Of a stretch of 64,000 nucleotides of DNA, positions 35,584-44,391 are shown in pieces (within the stretch, counting starts at the first letter, position 1; the number at the start of each line of letters is the position of its first letter). The position numbers were made by a program, and so were the translations under genes. The stretch lies in NCBI RefSeq assembly GCF_001592105.1, contig NZ_BCWE01000006.1:111686-175685 (forward strand). The letters run 5' to 3'. A model generated the notes under the pieces. That model saw nothing but the letters and a program-made list of their open reading frames with translations, did not search any database and was not told where the DNA came from. Source of the DNA: Desulfolucanica intricata (GTDB taxonomy: Bacteria; Bacillota; Desulfotomaculia; Desulfotomaculales; Desulfofarciminaceae).

Positions 35584-36336
35584 CTACTGTTTTGGCTGTA
35601 ATGGGTTTGATATTTCTCCTACAGTAAAGTAGTTTGTCATTTCCTTCTCAACATAGTTCCAGGTTTCCGGAGCATTGGTCCTCCAGTTTGTAGGGCAAGC
35701 AGATAATGCTTCAACAAAGGAAAAACCTTTTCCTTCAATTTGGTTTTCTAAAGCCTTCTTAAAGTATGATTTTAATTGACGTAGATTGGCCATTGTACCC
35801 CTGGCTACATAAGCACCTTCTCTGGATATCGCAGCAATCATTTCCGGGCCCTGTACCGGCATACCTGTAGTTTCAGGATCACGACCGTAAGGACTGGTTT
35901 CAGTTTTCTGTCCCGGCATAGAAGTAGGGGACATTTGACCACCGGTCATTGCATAAACGGTGTTATTGGCAACGATTAAAGTTATTTTTTCATTTCTTGC
36001 AGCAGCATTTACCAGGTGTTGAGAACCAATAGCATATCCACCCCCGTCACCCATATAACCAATGCAAATTAAATCTGGGTTAGCCCTTTTTATGCCGGTC
36101 ATTACAGGTGTGACTCTACCATGGTGTGCTTGTACAGTATCGATATTAAAGAAGTCCCAAGAAAGAAGTGAACAACCAATGTCACATCCAAAAGCAGTCC
36201 TTCCTTGAATCCCCAGTTCATCAATGGCTTCTCCCAGTGCCTTTAACACCAAGCCGTGACCACAGCCAGGGCAAAACTTGTGCGGCTTGGATTCGACTCG
36301 CCAACATTTAGGCATTACGGGTTGTACAGACATCAT
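35584..36336 (-). CDS. 2-oxoacid:ferredoxin oxidoreductase, TPP-binding beta subunit (orphan)
   Basis: A 250-residue thiamine-pyrophosphate subunit of a KorB/VorB-type oxidoreductase, which oxidatively decarboxylates 2-oxoacids with ferredoxin. FCPGCGHG near the N terminus, the TPP/Mg motif GDGGGYAIGSQHLVNAAARN, and NNTVYAMTGGQMSPTS are all present, and its length is normal. The alpha, gamma and ferredoxin subunits normally encoded beside it are absent: lexA lies upstream. The GGAGG is 12 bases from the first ATG, rather far. It may combine with subunits encoded elsewhere, or the cluster has been broken up. Confidence 0.85.
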   Translation of the reverse strand: MMSVQPVMPKCWRVESKPHKFCPGCGHGLVLKALGEAIDELGIQGRTAFGCDIGCSLLSWDFFNIDTVQAHHGRVTPVMTGIKRANPDLICIGYMGDGGGYAIGSQHLVNAAARNEKITLIVANNTVYAMTGGQMSPTSMPGQKTETSPYGRDPETTGMPVQGPEMIAAISREGAYVARGTMANLRQLKSYFKKALENQIEGKGFSFVEALSACPTNWRTNAPETWNYVEKEMTNYFTVGEISNPLQPKQ

Positions 36337-36485
36337 TTACAAACAATACCTCCTATTATTAGTAAAGCCTGAACTTTGCTAACCAAAAATTTTTTTATAC
36401 ATGAAGTTTTTTAAGTTTTTAATGATAAACAAAGTCTATGTAATTACTTTTTATAAGAATTATTTAATATTATTAACCTTTTTAG

Positions 36486-36516
36486 TAAAAAAAATTATAC
36501 CTCTATTAGGTATAAT
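36486..36516 (-). terminator. Terminator of lexA
   Basis: On the minus strand ATTATACCT / AGGTATAAT (9 bp) with a 5-base loop is followed by eight T residues. Confidence 0.9.
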
Positions 36517-36538
36517 CAAATAGATAATATGTATTTAA

Positions 36539-37156
36539 CTAATTATATTTTCGAATTACTCCAATAACTTTACCTAGGATTTTTATATCCTTAACTATTA
36601 TGGGGGATATCTGTTTATTTTCCGGCTGCAGCCTGATATGGTCTTTTTCTCTAAAGAATCTTTTTATTATAGTGTCTTCTTCTAACAGGGCAGCTATGAT
36701 GTCCCCGTCTTCGGCAATTGATTGCTGTCTTACTAATACTAAATCACCTTCAAAAATACCCGCTTCAATCATACTGCATCCTTTTACTTTAAGTAAAAAA
36801 AAGCTCCCTGCACCTGTAAAATCCAGAGGTAATGGGAAAGAACCTTCTTGATTCTTAACCGTAATAATTGGAGTTTCTGCAGAGACCTTACTTACAATAG
36901 GCACATCGACAAAATCAAATTTAATTTTTTTCGATGCCTTACTGTCAAGAACTTCCATGGCCCTGGGTTTAGTGGGATCCCTGCGTAAAAGGCCTTTTTT
37001 TTCTAGTTTTTTTAAATAGCTATGTACAGTGGAACTGGAGCTTAAGCCAACAGCTTGTCCAATTTCGCGAACTGAGGGAGGGTAACCTTTATGACGAATA
37101 GTTTGTTTTATAACTTCCATGATTGCCTCCTCTTTTGGGGAAAGGTTATTGGTCAT
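36539..37156 (-). CDS. lexA: LexA repressor with an unusual cleavage-site residue
   Basis: A 205-residue SOS repressor. The N-terminal winged helix includes YPPSVREIGQAVGLSSSSTVHSYLKKLEKKG. The C-terminal self-cleavage domain has the catalytic serine in GCSMIEAGI (usually GDSM) and the lysine in DTIIKRFF. At the expected Ala-Gly bond the sequence reads VSAETPI, so the residue after alanine is glutamate (codons GCA GAA). The dyad is intact but the scissile bond is not the standard one. An operator lies 66 bases upstream. Cleavage competence is therefore an open question. Confidence 0.9.
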   Translation of the reverse strand: MTNNLSPKEEAIMEVIKQTIRHKGYPPSVREIGQAVGLSSSSTVHSYLKKLEKKGLLRRDPTKPRAMEVLDSKASKKIKFDFVDVPIVSKVSAETPIITVKNQEGSFPLPLDFTGAGSFFLLKVKGCSMIEAGIFEGDLVLVRQQSIAEDGDIIAALLEEDTIIKRFFREKDHIRLQPENKQISPIIVKDIKILGKVIGVIRKYN

Positions 37157-37221
37157 GTTTTAACACCGCCTTTAGAAACTAGTTAGAATTAATATATTAT
37201 AACATATTGAATAATGGGTTG

Positions 37222-37235
37222 AAACGAATGTTCGT
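37222..37235. promoter_or_regulatory. LexA operator (SOS box)
   Basis: AAACGAATGTTC fits the Firmicute LexA box GAAC-N4-GTTC with one mismatch, and the core AACGAA-TG-TTCGTT is a perfect inverted repeat. It lies between divergent lexA and the fumarase genes, so autoregulation of lexA is expected. Confidence 0.7.
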
Positions 37236-37321
37236 TGAATTTTTGGAGGTAAATTCAAACTTTTTGTTGAAATGTGGAATAAATAAAGAAAGTAGCTGAA
37301 GATAAGGGAGGTTTCTTTATT

Positions 37322-38167
37322 TTGATTAGAGAAATACCGGTGCAGAAAATTACCAAAGTAGTTTCCAGATTGTGTATGGATGCCAATTATAAGTTGGGTG
37401 AAGATGTTAGTTTATCAATTAAAAATGCTTTAAAAACAGAGTCTTCATCAATTGGCAGGGATATCTTGCAGCAAATCATAACTAATGCAGAGATTGCCGA
37501 AGCAGAAGAAGTTCCTATCTGTCAGGATACCGGTTTTGCAGTTGTATTTGTGGAACTGGGGCAGGATGTACATTTGTCTGGTGGGGATTTATATAACGCG
37601 GTAAATCAAGGCATCAGACAAGGGTATGCTGAAGGGTATTTAAGGAAGTCTATAGTCGGTCATCCCCTGGAAAGAAAAAATACCGGAGATAATGCCCCAG
37701 GTATAATACATACAAAAATTGTACCTGGTAATATGGTGAAAATAACAGTAGCTCCCAAAGGGGGAGGCAGTGAAAATATGAGTGCCATAAAGATGCTGAA
37801 GCCGGCAGATGGGATTAACGGCGTAAAAGAATTTGTCCTGCAGCAGGTAGCTGCCGCAGGACCTAATCCATGTCCCCCGATTATAGTGGGGGTGGGGATT
37901 GGCGGTACATTTGAAAAGGCTGCTTTACTGTCTAAAGAAGCTTTATTAAGGCCGGTTGGCAAAAGAAATGAATTACCGGATATAGCTGAGTTGGAAGATG
38001 AATTATTGCTGGAAATAAATAAGCTGGGTATCGGGCCGCAGGGATTAGGGGGTAAGACAACCGCACTGGCAGTTCATATAGAAGTATTTCCGACTCATAT
38101 TGCAAGCTTACCCGTAGCTGTAAATATTAACTGTCATGCCAGTAGACATAAAACTGCAGTAATTTAA
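37322..38167 (+). CDS. fumA: Fumarate hydratase alpha subunit (class I, Fe-S)
   Basis: A 281-residue N-terminal-type subunit of the two-subunit [4Fe-4S] fumarase. Three cysteines expected to hold the cluster lie in VPICQDTG, NPCPPIIVGVGIGG and NINCHASRH. It converts fumarate and malate in the TCA pathway. It starts with TTG; GGGAGG is about 12 bases away. The beta subunit follows after 12 bases. L-tartrate dehydratase (TtdAB) is the alternative in this family. Confidence 0.9.
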   Translation: MIREIPVQKITKVVSRLCMDANYKLGEDVSLSIKNALKTESSSIGRDILQQIITNAEIAEAEEVPICQDTGFAVVFVELGQDVHLSGGDLYNAVNQGIRQGYAEGYLRKSIVGHPLERKNTGDNAPGIIHTKIVPGNMVKITVAPKGGGSENMSAIKMLKPADGINGVKEFVLQQVAAAGPNPCPPIIVGVGIGGTFEKAALLSKEALLRPVGKRNELPDIAELEDELLLEINKLGIGPQGLGGKTTALAVHIEVFPTHIASLPVAVNINCHASRHKTAVI

Positions 38168-38179
38168 GGTGGTGAGAGA

Positions 38180-38749
38180 ATGAAAAAAATATTTACTCCA
38201 CTGGATGATGAGGTGGTGGAGAGGCTGAGAAGCGGCCAGCAGGTGCTTTTATACGGAAAGATTTATACGGCCCGTGATGCTGCCCATAAAAGGTTGATTG
38301 AATTAATTAATCAAGGAAAGGATCTGCCGTTTAATCCTATGGGACAAATAATATATTATGTTGGCCCGGCACCTGCTAAGCCAGGGCAGGTTATTGGACC
38401 GGCAGGGCCAACTACCAGTGGAAGGATGGATACCTATACTCCGGCATTATTGGCCCGAGGTCTAAAAGGAACGATTGGCAAAGGACTTAGATCTTCTGAA
38501 GTAATTAAGGCCATGCAGGAGTATAAGGCCGTATATTTTGCAGCTGTGGGTGGTGCTGCAGCATTAATATCAAAATGTATTAAACAGTCAAATTTAATTG
38601 CCTACCCGGAGCTGGGACCGGAAGCAGTATACGAATTGGAAGTTGAAAATTTTCCGTTAATTGTGGTTAATGATGCTTATGGAGGAGACTTATATTCCGA
38701 AGGTCGAAAAAAATACTTGAGTAATGAGATTAATAACACTAAAAATTAG
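38180..38749 (+). CDS. fumB: Fumarate hydratase beta subunit (class I)
   Basis: A 189-residue C-terminal-type subunit. Typical segments are GKIYTARDAAHKRL, YYVGPAPAKPGQVIGPAGPTTSGRMD, YFAAVGGAAALISKCI and the late ELEVENFPLIVVNDAYGGDLY. With the alpha subunit it forms the oxygen-sensitive fumarase of strict anaerobes. GGTGGTGAGAG precedes the ATG and a terminator follows. Confidence 0.92.
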   Translation: MKKIFTPLDDEVVERLRSGQQVLLYGKIYTARDAAHKRLIELINQGKDLPFNPMGQIIYYVGPAPAKPGQVIGPAGPTTSGRMDTYTPALLARGLKGTIGKGLRSSEVIKAMQEYKAVYFAAVGGAAALISKCIKQSNLIAYPELGPEAVYELEVENFPLIVVNDAYGGDLYSEGRKKYLSNEINNTKN

Positions 38750-38780
38750 GTATAAATTAGGAATAAGGTGGGTTTGATAT

Positions 38781-38812
38781 AAAAAGATAGGGCGGTTTAT
38801 CCCTATCTTTTT
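38781..38812. terminator. Terminator after the fumarase genes
   Basis: AAAGATAGGG / CCCTATCTTT (10 bp) with an 8-base loop is followed by TT and flanked by A/T on both sides. It can serve the convergent CoA-transferase gene as well. Confidence 0.88.
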
Positions 38813-38829
38813 ATGTTGATTTTATTGTT

Positions 38830-40167
38830 TTACTTCTTATTGCTCTTTCTCCAAATATTCATTTTTTCTGCTTCCTTAATCAGTTCGTCATGGAATTCCG
38901 GGTGTGCGATAGATATAAGTGCTTCGGCTCTTTCCCAAGTGGATTTACCCTTAAGGTTAACAATACCATACTCAGTTACAATATACATAGCTACTGTGCG
39001 TGGAGTAGTTACAATTGCTCCCGGAGTTAGTAAAGGTTTGATTCGAGATTTTAGGTTTCCTTGTTTATCTTTAAAGGTAGCAGTAAAGCAACAAAAAGCC
39101 TTACCACCCTTTGAGAGGTAGGCGCCTTCGAAAAAGTCTACCTGACCGCCGGTACCACTAATTTGTCGGATACCTGCTGATTCAGAGCAAACTTGTCCAA
39201 AAAGATCTATTTCAATGGCATTATTAATGGATACAAGTTTTTCATTTTGCGCCATAATATGGGGCGTATTGGTGTAGTCTACAGGATATGAAGCAATTAT
39301 CGGATTGTTATGGCAGAAATCATAAAGTTTTTGAGTGCCCATTGCAAAAGTAAATACCATTTTACCTTTATCAATCGATTTATTTAAACCAGTTACCCTG
39401 CCGGCTTCATACATATCGACATAGGCGTCAACAAACATTTCTGTATGCACACCAAGGTTTTTAAGATCTGACTGAGCAATTAACTTACCAACTGCGTTAG
39501 GCATACCACCGATACCTAATTGTATACAGGAACCGTCTTCTAATTCGTTCACTATCATTTGAGCTATTTTTTGATCAACTTCTGTAATTTTAGGAGCTGG
39601 AATTTGCGGAATTGCCCAGTTACTGCTTTCTACAATGTAATCAACATCAGTAATGTGAACACATTCTTCATAACCACCTAATACCCTAGGCATGTTTTGG
39701 TTAACTTCTACAATAACAATCTTAGCTTTGTCTATAGTAGCTTTTGAAAAGGCGCTTTGGAGGCCAAAATTAAAGAAGCCATGCTCGTCCATGGGAGAAA
39801 CTGTAAGCATTGCAACATCTACATCTAGAAAATTACGATACATACTTGGAGCTTCACGGAATAAAAAGGGTATAAAGTAACACAGCCCCTGATCAGAGTA
39901 TTTACGATCAAGACCGCTAAAATGCCAGTTATTGTAGGTAAAATGTTGGCCTTCGGGGTCAACATTACAAATCTCTGCCGGTGCAGCTCTGGTAACAGAG
40001 CGAACTTTTACGTCCAGAAGTTCATCTTTTCTTTTAGCTAAAGCTCTGTCTAAATCTTGTACCGAACCGGCAAAATCTCCATAATCTACCCAGTCACCTG
40101 ATTTCACTACTTTTACTGCCTCATCTGCTGATACAAGCTTTTGACGGTATAAATCACTCCAACTCAT
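38830..40167 (-). CDS. Acetyl-CoA hydrolase/transferase family protein (butyryl-CoA:acetate / 4-hydroxybutyrate CoA-transferase type)
   Basis: A 445-residue single-chain CoA-transferase. The catalytic glutamate is expected in [10 protein letters not shown], with glycine-rich CoA loops GIGGMPNAV and SGTGGQVDF. The sequence is of the butyryl-CoA:acetate / 4-hydroxybutyrate CoA-transferase group. It could activate butyrate with acetyl-CoA for the oxidation operon, or release butyrate. The gene stands alone, with GGGGG before the ATG. Its own sigma-54 promoter 136 bases upstream matches those of the other acyl-CoA operons. Confidence 0.88.
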   Translation of the reverse strand: MSWSDLYRQKLVSADEAVKVVKSGDWVDYGDFAGSVQDLDRALAKRKDELLDVKVRSVTRAAPAEICNVDPEGQHFTYNNWHFSGLDRKYSDQGLCYFIPFLFREAPSMYRNFLDVDVAMLTVSPMDEHGFFNFGLQSAFSKATIDKAKIVIVEVNQNMPRVLGGYEECVHITDVDYIVESSNWAIPQIPAPKITEVDQKIAQMIVNELEDGSCIQLGIGGMPNAVGKLIAQSDLKNLGVHTEMFVDAYVDMYEAGRVTGLNKSIDKGKMVFTFAMGTQKLYDFCHNNPIIASYPVDYTNTPHIMAQNEKLVSINNAIEIDLFGQVCSESAGIRQISGTGGQVDFFEGAYLSKGGKAFCCFTATFKDKQGNLKSRIKPLLTPGAIVTTPRTVAMYIVTEYGIVNLKGKSTWERAEALISIAHPEFHDELIKEAEKMNIWRKSNKK

Positions 40168-40302
40168 TCAAACAAACCCCCTTAATTTATTGATAATATT
40201 AAAAGCTATAATAAACATAGCTATATCTGGTTATAGTCAAATACATAATGTATACAGTGTTATTGAGCTGTATATTTTTATATGTATTCATAATATAGAA
40301 CA

Positions 40303-40318
40303 CGCAAAAATCTTGCCA
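40303..40318 (-). promoter_or_regulatory. Sigma-54 (-24/-12) promoter of the CoA-transferase gene
   Basis: On the minus strand TGGCAAGATTTTTGCG has TGGCA, a purine, four bases and TTGC, with 10 bases between GG and GC. Predicted start near 40292, giving a leader of about 125 bases. Confidence 0.7.
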
Positions 40319-40375
40319 AAGATTATGAAAAATCAGATAGAAATAAAAGACCGCAGAATCTATATGTTTTTTTGA

Positions 40376-40546
40376 ATATTTCCGGAAATATATTGCCAGG
40401 CGCATTAAGTAATATAAAAAAATATTATTGTGATTATAAATTTACAGTGTTTTTACAGTTAAGGTATCTTGCATTGTATAGTTATAGTGAGAAAATACAT
40501 TATTGAATTATAAAAAAGGATGTCAATGTCGAATACACTGTGTATT
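40376..40546. promoter_or_regulatory. Two palindromes upstream of the sigma-54 promoter
   Basis: ATATTTCCGGAAATAT at 40376-40391 is a perfect 16-bp palindrome. AATACAC-T-GTGTATT at 40532-40546 is a perfect 7-bp inverted repeat. They lie about 60 and 215 bases upstream of the -24 element. The second shares GTGTATT with the repeats at 6854 and 6953. Both are candidate regulator sites; the rest of the 40168-40706 gap shows no gene. Confidence 0.4.
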
Positions 40547-40706
40547 AGTGTGTACATGACAGTTAGCTGATTGATAAATATAAACATTTGGGTTTAATAT
40601 ATACCCTTTCGCCTTGAAGATCAGGCCATTTACGGAATACTTGATGATTCTTAGATAGTATATAAAGTAGAATATATTTAAAGTTGAAAAATGAAGGTGA
40701 TAAACC

Positions 40707-40940
40707 GTGGCCAAAAATGGCCTTAAAAGAGAACAGAAAACTTGTATTTTAGAGGATGGTAAGATTTGTGATAATTGCTGTGAGTGTTATATTTGTGAAA
40801 TAGACCCTACAAAAATTTGTGATAATTGTGCCAAATGCCTGGGGTTAGATGAATCATTTGAAGTAGATTATTATGATCATTTAATTTTTGAAGAAGATTT
40901 AGAAGAAGATTTAGAAGATAATAAAAAAGGCAATAATTAA
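40707..40940 (+). CDS. Small cysteine-rich acidic protein
   Basis: A 77-residue protein that I do not recognise. Residues 13-44 hold nine cysteines arranged CxxxxxxxxCxxCCxCxxC and, after KI, CxxCxxC; the hexapeptide KICDNC occurs twice. The tail is strongly acidic (EEDLEEDLED). This suggests binding of a metal or Fe-S cluster with an internal duplication. GTG start behind AAGGTGA. A methyltransferase gene follows after 71 bases. Confidence 0.75.
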   Translation: MAKNGLKREQKTCILEDGKICDNCCECYICEIDPTKICDNCAKCLGLDESFEVDYYDHLIFEEDLEEDLEDNKKGNN

Positions 40941-41011
40941 AAATAAGTTTAAGTTCCGATAATAAGTATTATGTAAACTAGTCGCAAAAGTAGAGGAGGA
41001 GCCCAATATTT

Positions 41012-41752
41012 GTGGGGGATGTGATAATTTTGAATCACAAAAAACGCAACCCAACATTTGATGATATTGCAGCTAAATATGACTTATGGTCTAAAGTACC
41101 TTTAGGTAAGCTTTGCAGAAAACTTGAGGATGAGGTCTTTTTTAAGGTTTACGGTGGTATTAAAGATTCCGGGCCGGTTTTAGATATTGGTTGTGGTACC
41201 GGAGATTATGTGGTTTATCTTGCCAAACATGGTTTAGCTGTAACCGGTATTGACCCCTCCCGTAATATGCTTGCCATTGCTCATGAAAAAGTTCACAAAA
41301 AAAGTCTTAATAATGTTAGTCTTATTCAATGCCAGGCGCAAAACCTTCCTTTTGAAGATAACAGTTTTAAGACAGTGATTTGCTCCCTGGCTCTCGAATT
41401 TACGGGTAACCCTGAGAGGGTTATTAAGGAAGTCTACCGAGTTCTTAAACCTTCCGGACAGTTTGTTTTGGCATTCCTAAATTCTTGGAGTCCCTTGAAT
41501 ATCTCCAGAAAAATAAAAGGTATTTTTTGCCCTTCAATATATCATAGTGCTAATTTTATGAGCAAACATTATGTAAACTTAATATTAAAAAAACAGGGTT
41601 TCACTGAATTTACCTGGGATAGGGCTATTTGTTTTCCGCTTATTGACAAATATTTTTTCATTAACTCACTATATAATGGTTTAGAAAATTTAGGCAAAAA
41701 GCTATTACCTTTTTTCTCTGCTTATATTGTTGTTAAGGTAAAAAAAATTTAA
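41012..41752 (+). CDS. Class I SAM-dependent methyltransferase
   Basis: A 246-residue Methyltransf_11-type protein. Motif I is VLDIGCGTGDYVVYLA, an acidic loop is in VTGIDPS, motif II is FKTVICSLALEF, and motif III is RVLKPSGQFVLAFLNS. The target is unknown; the ubiquinone/menaquinone and small-molecule groups share this pattern. It starts with GTG behind GAGGAGGAG. It precedes a shared terminator. Confidence 0.82.
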   Translation: MGDVIILNHKKRNPTFDDIAAKYDLWSKVPLGKLCRKLEDEVFFKVYGGIKDSGPVLDIGCGTGDYVVYLAKHGLAVTGIDPSRNMLAIAHEKVHKKSLNNVSLIQCQAQNLPFEDNSFKTVICSLALEFTGNPERVIKEVYRVLKPSGQFVLAFLNSWSPLNISRKIKGIFCPSIYHSANFMSKHYVNLILKKQGFTEFTWDRAICFPLIDKYFFINSLYNGLENLGKKLLPFFSAYIVVKVKKI

Positions 41753-41754
41753 TA

Positions 41755-41789
41755 AAGTAGAAAAACCCCGTTATGGGGTTTTTCTACTT
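41755..41789. terminator. Shared terminator between the methyltransferase and UPF0316 genes
   Basis: Perfect 15-bp arms (41755-41769 and 41775-41789) with a GTTAT loop. T-rich on both strands. The right arm reaches into the stop codon region of the leftward gene (stop at 41784). Confidence 0.9.
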
Positions 41790-42323
41790 CCCTTTTTTTT
41801 GAGGAAATATTCCGCCATGAATACTTTTAGCATCGGTAACATTATAAAAAGTTTCGGGGTCTATGTTATTAAGAATACGTATAGCTTTATTTAGATTTTT
41901 TCTTTTTAATGTTACAAAAAGAATGTTTCGTTCACCATCCCTTCCTTCACCTACAACACTGGTTACACCAAAACCCTCATTGCGCAACTCTTGTGCATAT
42001 TTGTCACCTTTATATTTTGCCGGAAAAATTTGTAGTAACAGAAAACCCATTGCCAGTCGTTCCTCTATTATGATGCCAAGATAATTTCCTGTGGCAAAAC
42101 CTCCCGCATATGCAATTATTTTGCCGGGATCGTTTAATCCCCCGCTTATAACTTCATTCAGAGCGATAACAAATATAGTTACTTCTACAAAACCGATTAT
42201 TGCTGCAGAAAAGCGTTTTCCACGCATGAGCATTAAAATGCGAATTACATCAAGGGACATGTCAGCAACACGAGCAAAAAATATAAATAAATATCCAGCC
42301 AATAAAATTTCAACATTATTCAA
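41784..42323 (-). CDS. UPF0316 membrane protein (DUF5698/DUF2179, YebE-like)
   Basis: A 179-residue protein with three N-terminal helices (LLAGYLFIFFARVADMSLDVIRI, AAIIGFVEVTIFVIAL, IAYAGGFATGNYLGI) and a soluble DUF2179 ferredoxin-like domain at the end (GEGRDGERNILFVTLKRKN...IDPETFYNVTDA). The function is unknown; DUF2179 domains bind nucleotides in some proteins. The open frame reaches 42350, but TGGGGGAA is well spaced for the TTG at 42323. Confidence 0.85.
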   Translation of the reverse strand: MNNVEILLAGYLFIFFARVADMSLDVIRILMLMRGKRFSAAIIGFVEVTIFVIALNEVISGGLNDPGKIIAYAGGFATGNYLGIIIEERLAMGFLLLQIFPAKYKGDKYAQELRNEGFGVTSVVGEGRDGERNILFVTLKRKNLNKAIRILNNIDPETFYNVTDAKSIHGGIFPQKKGK

Positions 42324-42550
42324 TAGTATATTCCCCCAGAAATTTAGCAAGTTTGTTAATTTAAAAATTACTTCTTTTTTAATCCTAAATTTCCTTTATA
42401 AAATAAAAAAATAAATTATTTCATAAATGTATTAACTAAGTTCTTCTATTTGTTGCCGTAATTCGACTAAGTGCATCTTTTCTTCCTAGAGGAGATAACT
42501 TAAAATATTTCGTGTTTTTTTTATGATAAATTTTATTTCTGATTAACAAA

Positions 42551-42578
42551 GTAAAAGGACCAGTATCAGGACTGGCCC
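42551..42578 (-). terminator. Terminator of the glycosyltransferase gene
   Basis: On the minus strand GGGCCAGT / ACTGGTCC with a 6-base loop is followed by TTTTACTTTG. Confidence 0.75.
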
Positions 42579-42586
42579 GGTTATTG

Positions 42587-43744
42587 TTAATTGTTGCAAG
42601 CTAAAGCATAGTTTTGAATTAAATTCTGATAGGTATCAAGTAAATTTAAAGTGCAATTAACGGAAGAGATTACCTCAGCATTTTTTCGGGCTTTTACGCT
42701 CATGGATTTGCGTAACTGATCATCTGTTAATAACAGTAAAACCTTATTAACAAAATCATCTTCTGAAAAATCTGCTAATAAACCATCCTCCTTGTCTTCT
42801 ACCATCTCTGAGACTCCAAAAGCATTTACTGCGACTACAGGAAGGCCTGCAGCCTTTGCCTCCCCAATTACTAATCCTTGTGTTTCTGTAATTGATGTAA
42901 AGACAAAAAGATCAGAGCCAAAATAACTATTTATAACGTCAGTTTTTGATAATGAACCTGTAAAAGTAACATTTTCAGCTATATTAACATCCAAAGCATA
43001 TTTTTTAAGCTCTTGTTCTTCAGGCCCGCTGCCTACCAGTACTAAATGAATATTAGGTATATTATTTAGTATTTTGTTAAAACATTTTATTAGGAAGTGT
43101 ATATTTTTTTCCTTGCCTAATCGTCCTACAAATAAAAGTATTTTTTGTTCCAGGGGGATTTTATATTTTTGTCTCAGCCATTCGCGATTAGGATTTGCAT
43201 AATCATCTAAACATATTCCGGTTGGAATTTTTTTGATCCTACATTTGACCCCAAATTTCTTTATGTAATCTCCAATGATTGATGTAGGAACAATTACCTG
43301 GTCACAATTATTACAAAAATCTATGCAAATTTTTTGAGTTATTTCCTTTGTGATATTTTGACCAAAGGGAACATAATGAACATATTTATCATAAAGTGTG
43401 TGAAAAGTAAACACCAGGGGAATATTTTTTTTCCTGGCATAGCGGGCTCCGAGACGCCCTAATAAAAAAGGTGAATGAACATGTATAATATCTAATTGAA
43501 GCTTTTGAATTGTCGACTTAAATTGAAGAGAAAAAGGAACAGCAAGCTTATAACTAGGATTAGTTGGCGCGGGTATCGAAGCAAAGCGAAAAACTCTTTC
43601 TTCATTTTCACAGTGTGAATATTTAGGAGCAAATATATAAACATCATGGCCTAATTTTAATAATTCATTGGTAAATGTCTCAATAGAACGAACTACCCCA
43701 CTGGTATATGGTCGATAACTATCAGTAAAAATTCCAATTTTCAT
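42587..43744 (-). CDS. Family 4 glycosyltransferase
   Basis: A 385-residue GT-B enzyme. The N-terminal donor/acceptor region is FTDSYRPYTSGVVRSIETF with IIHVHSPFLLGRLGARYA. The C-terminal nucleotide-sugar site is LLFVGRLGKEKNI and ETQGLVIGEAKAAGLPVVAV (EX7E-type). It is close to the diacylglycerol glucosyltransferase / MgtA-like group, which makes glycolipids, so lipid glycosylation is a reasonable guess. ATG with a GGGGTGG site. It is monocistronic. Confidence 0.88.
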   Translation of the reverse strand: MKIGIFTDSYRPYTSGVVRSIETFTNELLKLGHDVYIFAPKYSHCENEERVFRFASIPAPTNPSYKLAVPFSLQFKSTIQKLQLDIIHVHSPFLLGRLGARYARKKNIPLVFTFHTLYDKYVHYVPFGQNITKEITQKICIDFCNNCDQVIVPTSIIGDYIKKFGVKCRIKKIPTGICLDDYANPNREWLRQKYKIPLEQKILLFVGRLGKEKNIHFLIKCFNKILNNIPNIHLVLVGSGPEEQELKKYALDVNIAENVTFTGSLSKTDVINSYFGSDLFVFTSITETQGLVIGEAKAAGLPVVAVNAFGVSEMVEDKEDGLLADFSEDDFVNKVLLLLTDDQLRKSMSVKARKNAEVISSVNCTLNLLDTYQNLIQNYALACNN

Positions 43745-43911
43745 ATTTTTCGCGCCACCCCTTTCTAAATATACTTCTAGTTTTGTTAAATTATTGATAA
43801 TTTATACCATTATTATATATAAAATTTATAGTTTTGGTTAGGGGGAAGCTTATGTTATTTAAAATGATTTTTTAATAAGTACTTTATTTTTTGTTAATTA
43901 TTTACATTAGG

Positions 43912-44382
43912 TTATTCCCATTTATATTTATCTGAAATAATTCTCCAATTATTTTCTGTCTTTATTAAGTTATATACTGCCAGACCATGGATTTCATTTC
44001 CGGTATATAAATCTTTATCTTTTAAAGATGCATTTACCACAGCAGAATCATTAGTTAAGTACGTTATTTTTACTTCTTCTACTGAAACTTGATAAGGCCA
44101 ATCAGTACATTGCTGTACAAATTTCCAAGTATCAGCTGTAAGAACATCGAGAAGTGGCCCGGTATAATAATCATCTAGAATAGATTTTACTTCTTCTTGG
44201 GAAGAGGCATTAAACCAGCGATTATCGTTCACCGCATTATTTACGGTTTCTTTTATCAGTATAGAATCAGAAGTATCTAATAAATCCTCTGCTGCATCCA
44301 ATTTTGTTAGGTATATACATTGTGTACTAAAAACTAAAATAATGCTTATCACGTATAATTTCAATAGGGTCCTTATAAGCAT
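43912..44382 (-). CDS. Secreted hypothetical protein, NTF2-like
   Basis: A 156-residue protein with an N-terminal hydrophobic segment (LLKLYVISIILVFSTQCIYL), likely a signal peptide or anchor. The rest has the pattern of an NTF2/SnoaL-like fold, with alpha-rich start and beta-rich end (VSVEEVKITYLTNDSAVVNASL, AVYNLIKTENNWRIISDKY). STQC does not fit a good lipobox. The function is unknown. AGAGGTGA lies 11 bases before the ATG. The promoter region carries repeats described below. Confidence 0.7.
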   Translation of the reverse strand: MLIRTLLKLYVISIILVFSTQCIYLTKLDAAEDLLDTSDSILIKETVNNAVNDNRWFNASSQEEVKSILDDYYTGPLLDVLTADTWKFVQQCTDWPYQVSVEEVKITYLTNDSAVVNASLKDKDLYTGNEIHGLAVYNLIKTENNWRIISDKYKWE

Positions 44383-44391
44383 TTGTTAATA

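Noticed and set aside
40190..40375. A 61-codon plus-strand frame in the intergenic region
   Set aside because: It covers the minus-strand sigma-54 promoter, has no ribosome site, and low-complexity AT-rich sequence easily gives such frames.
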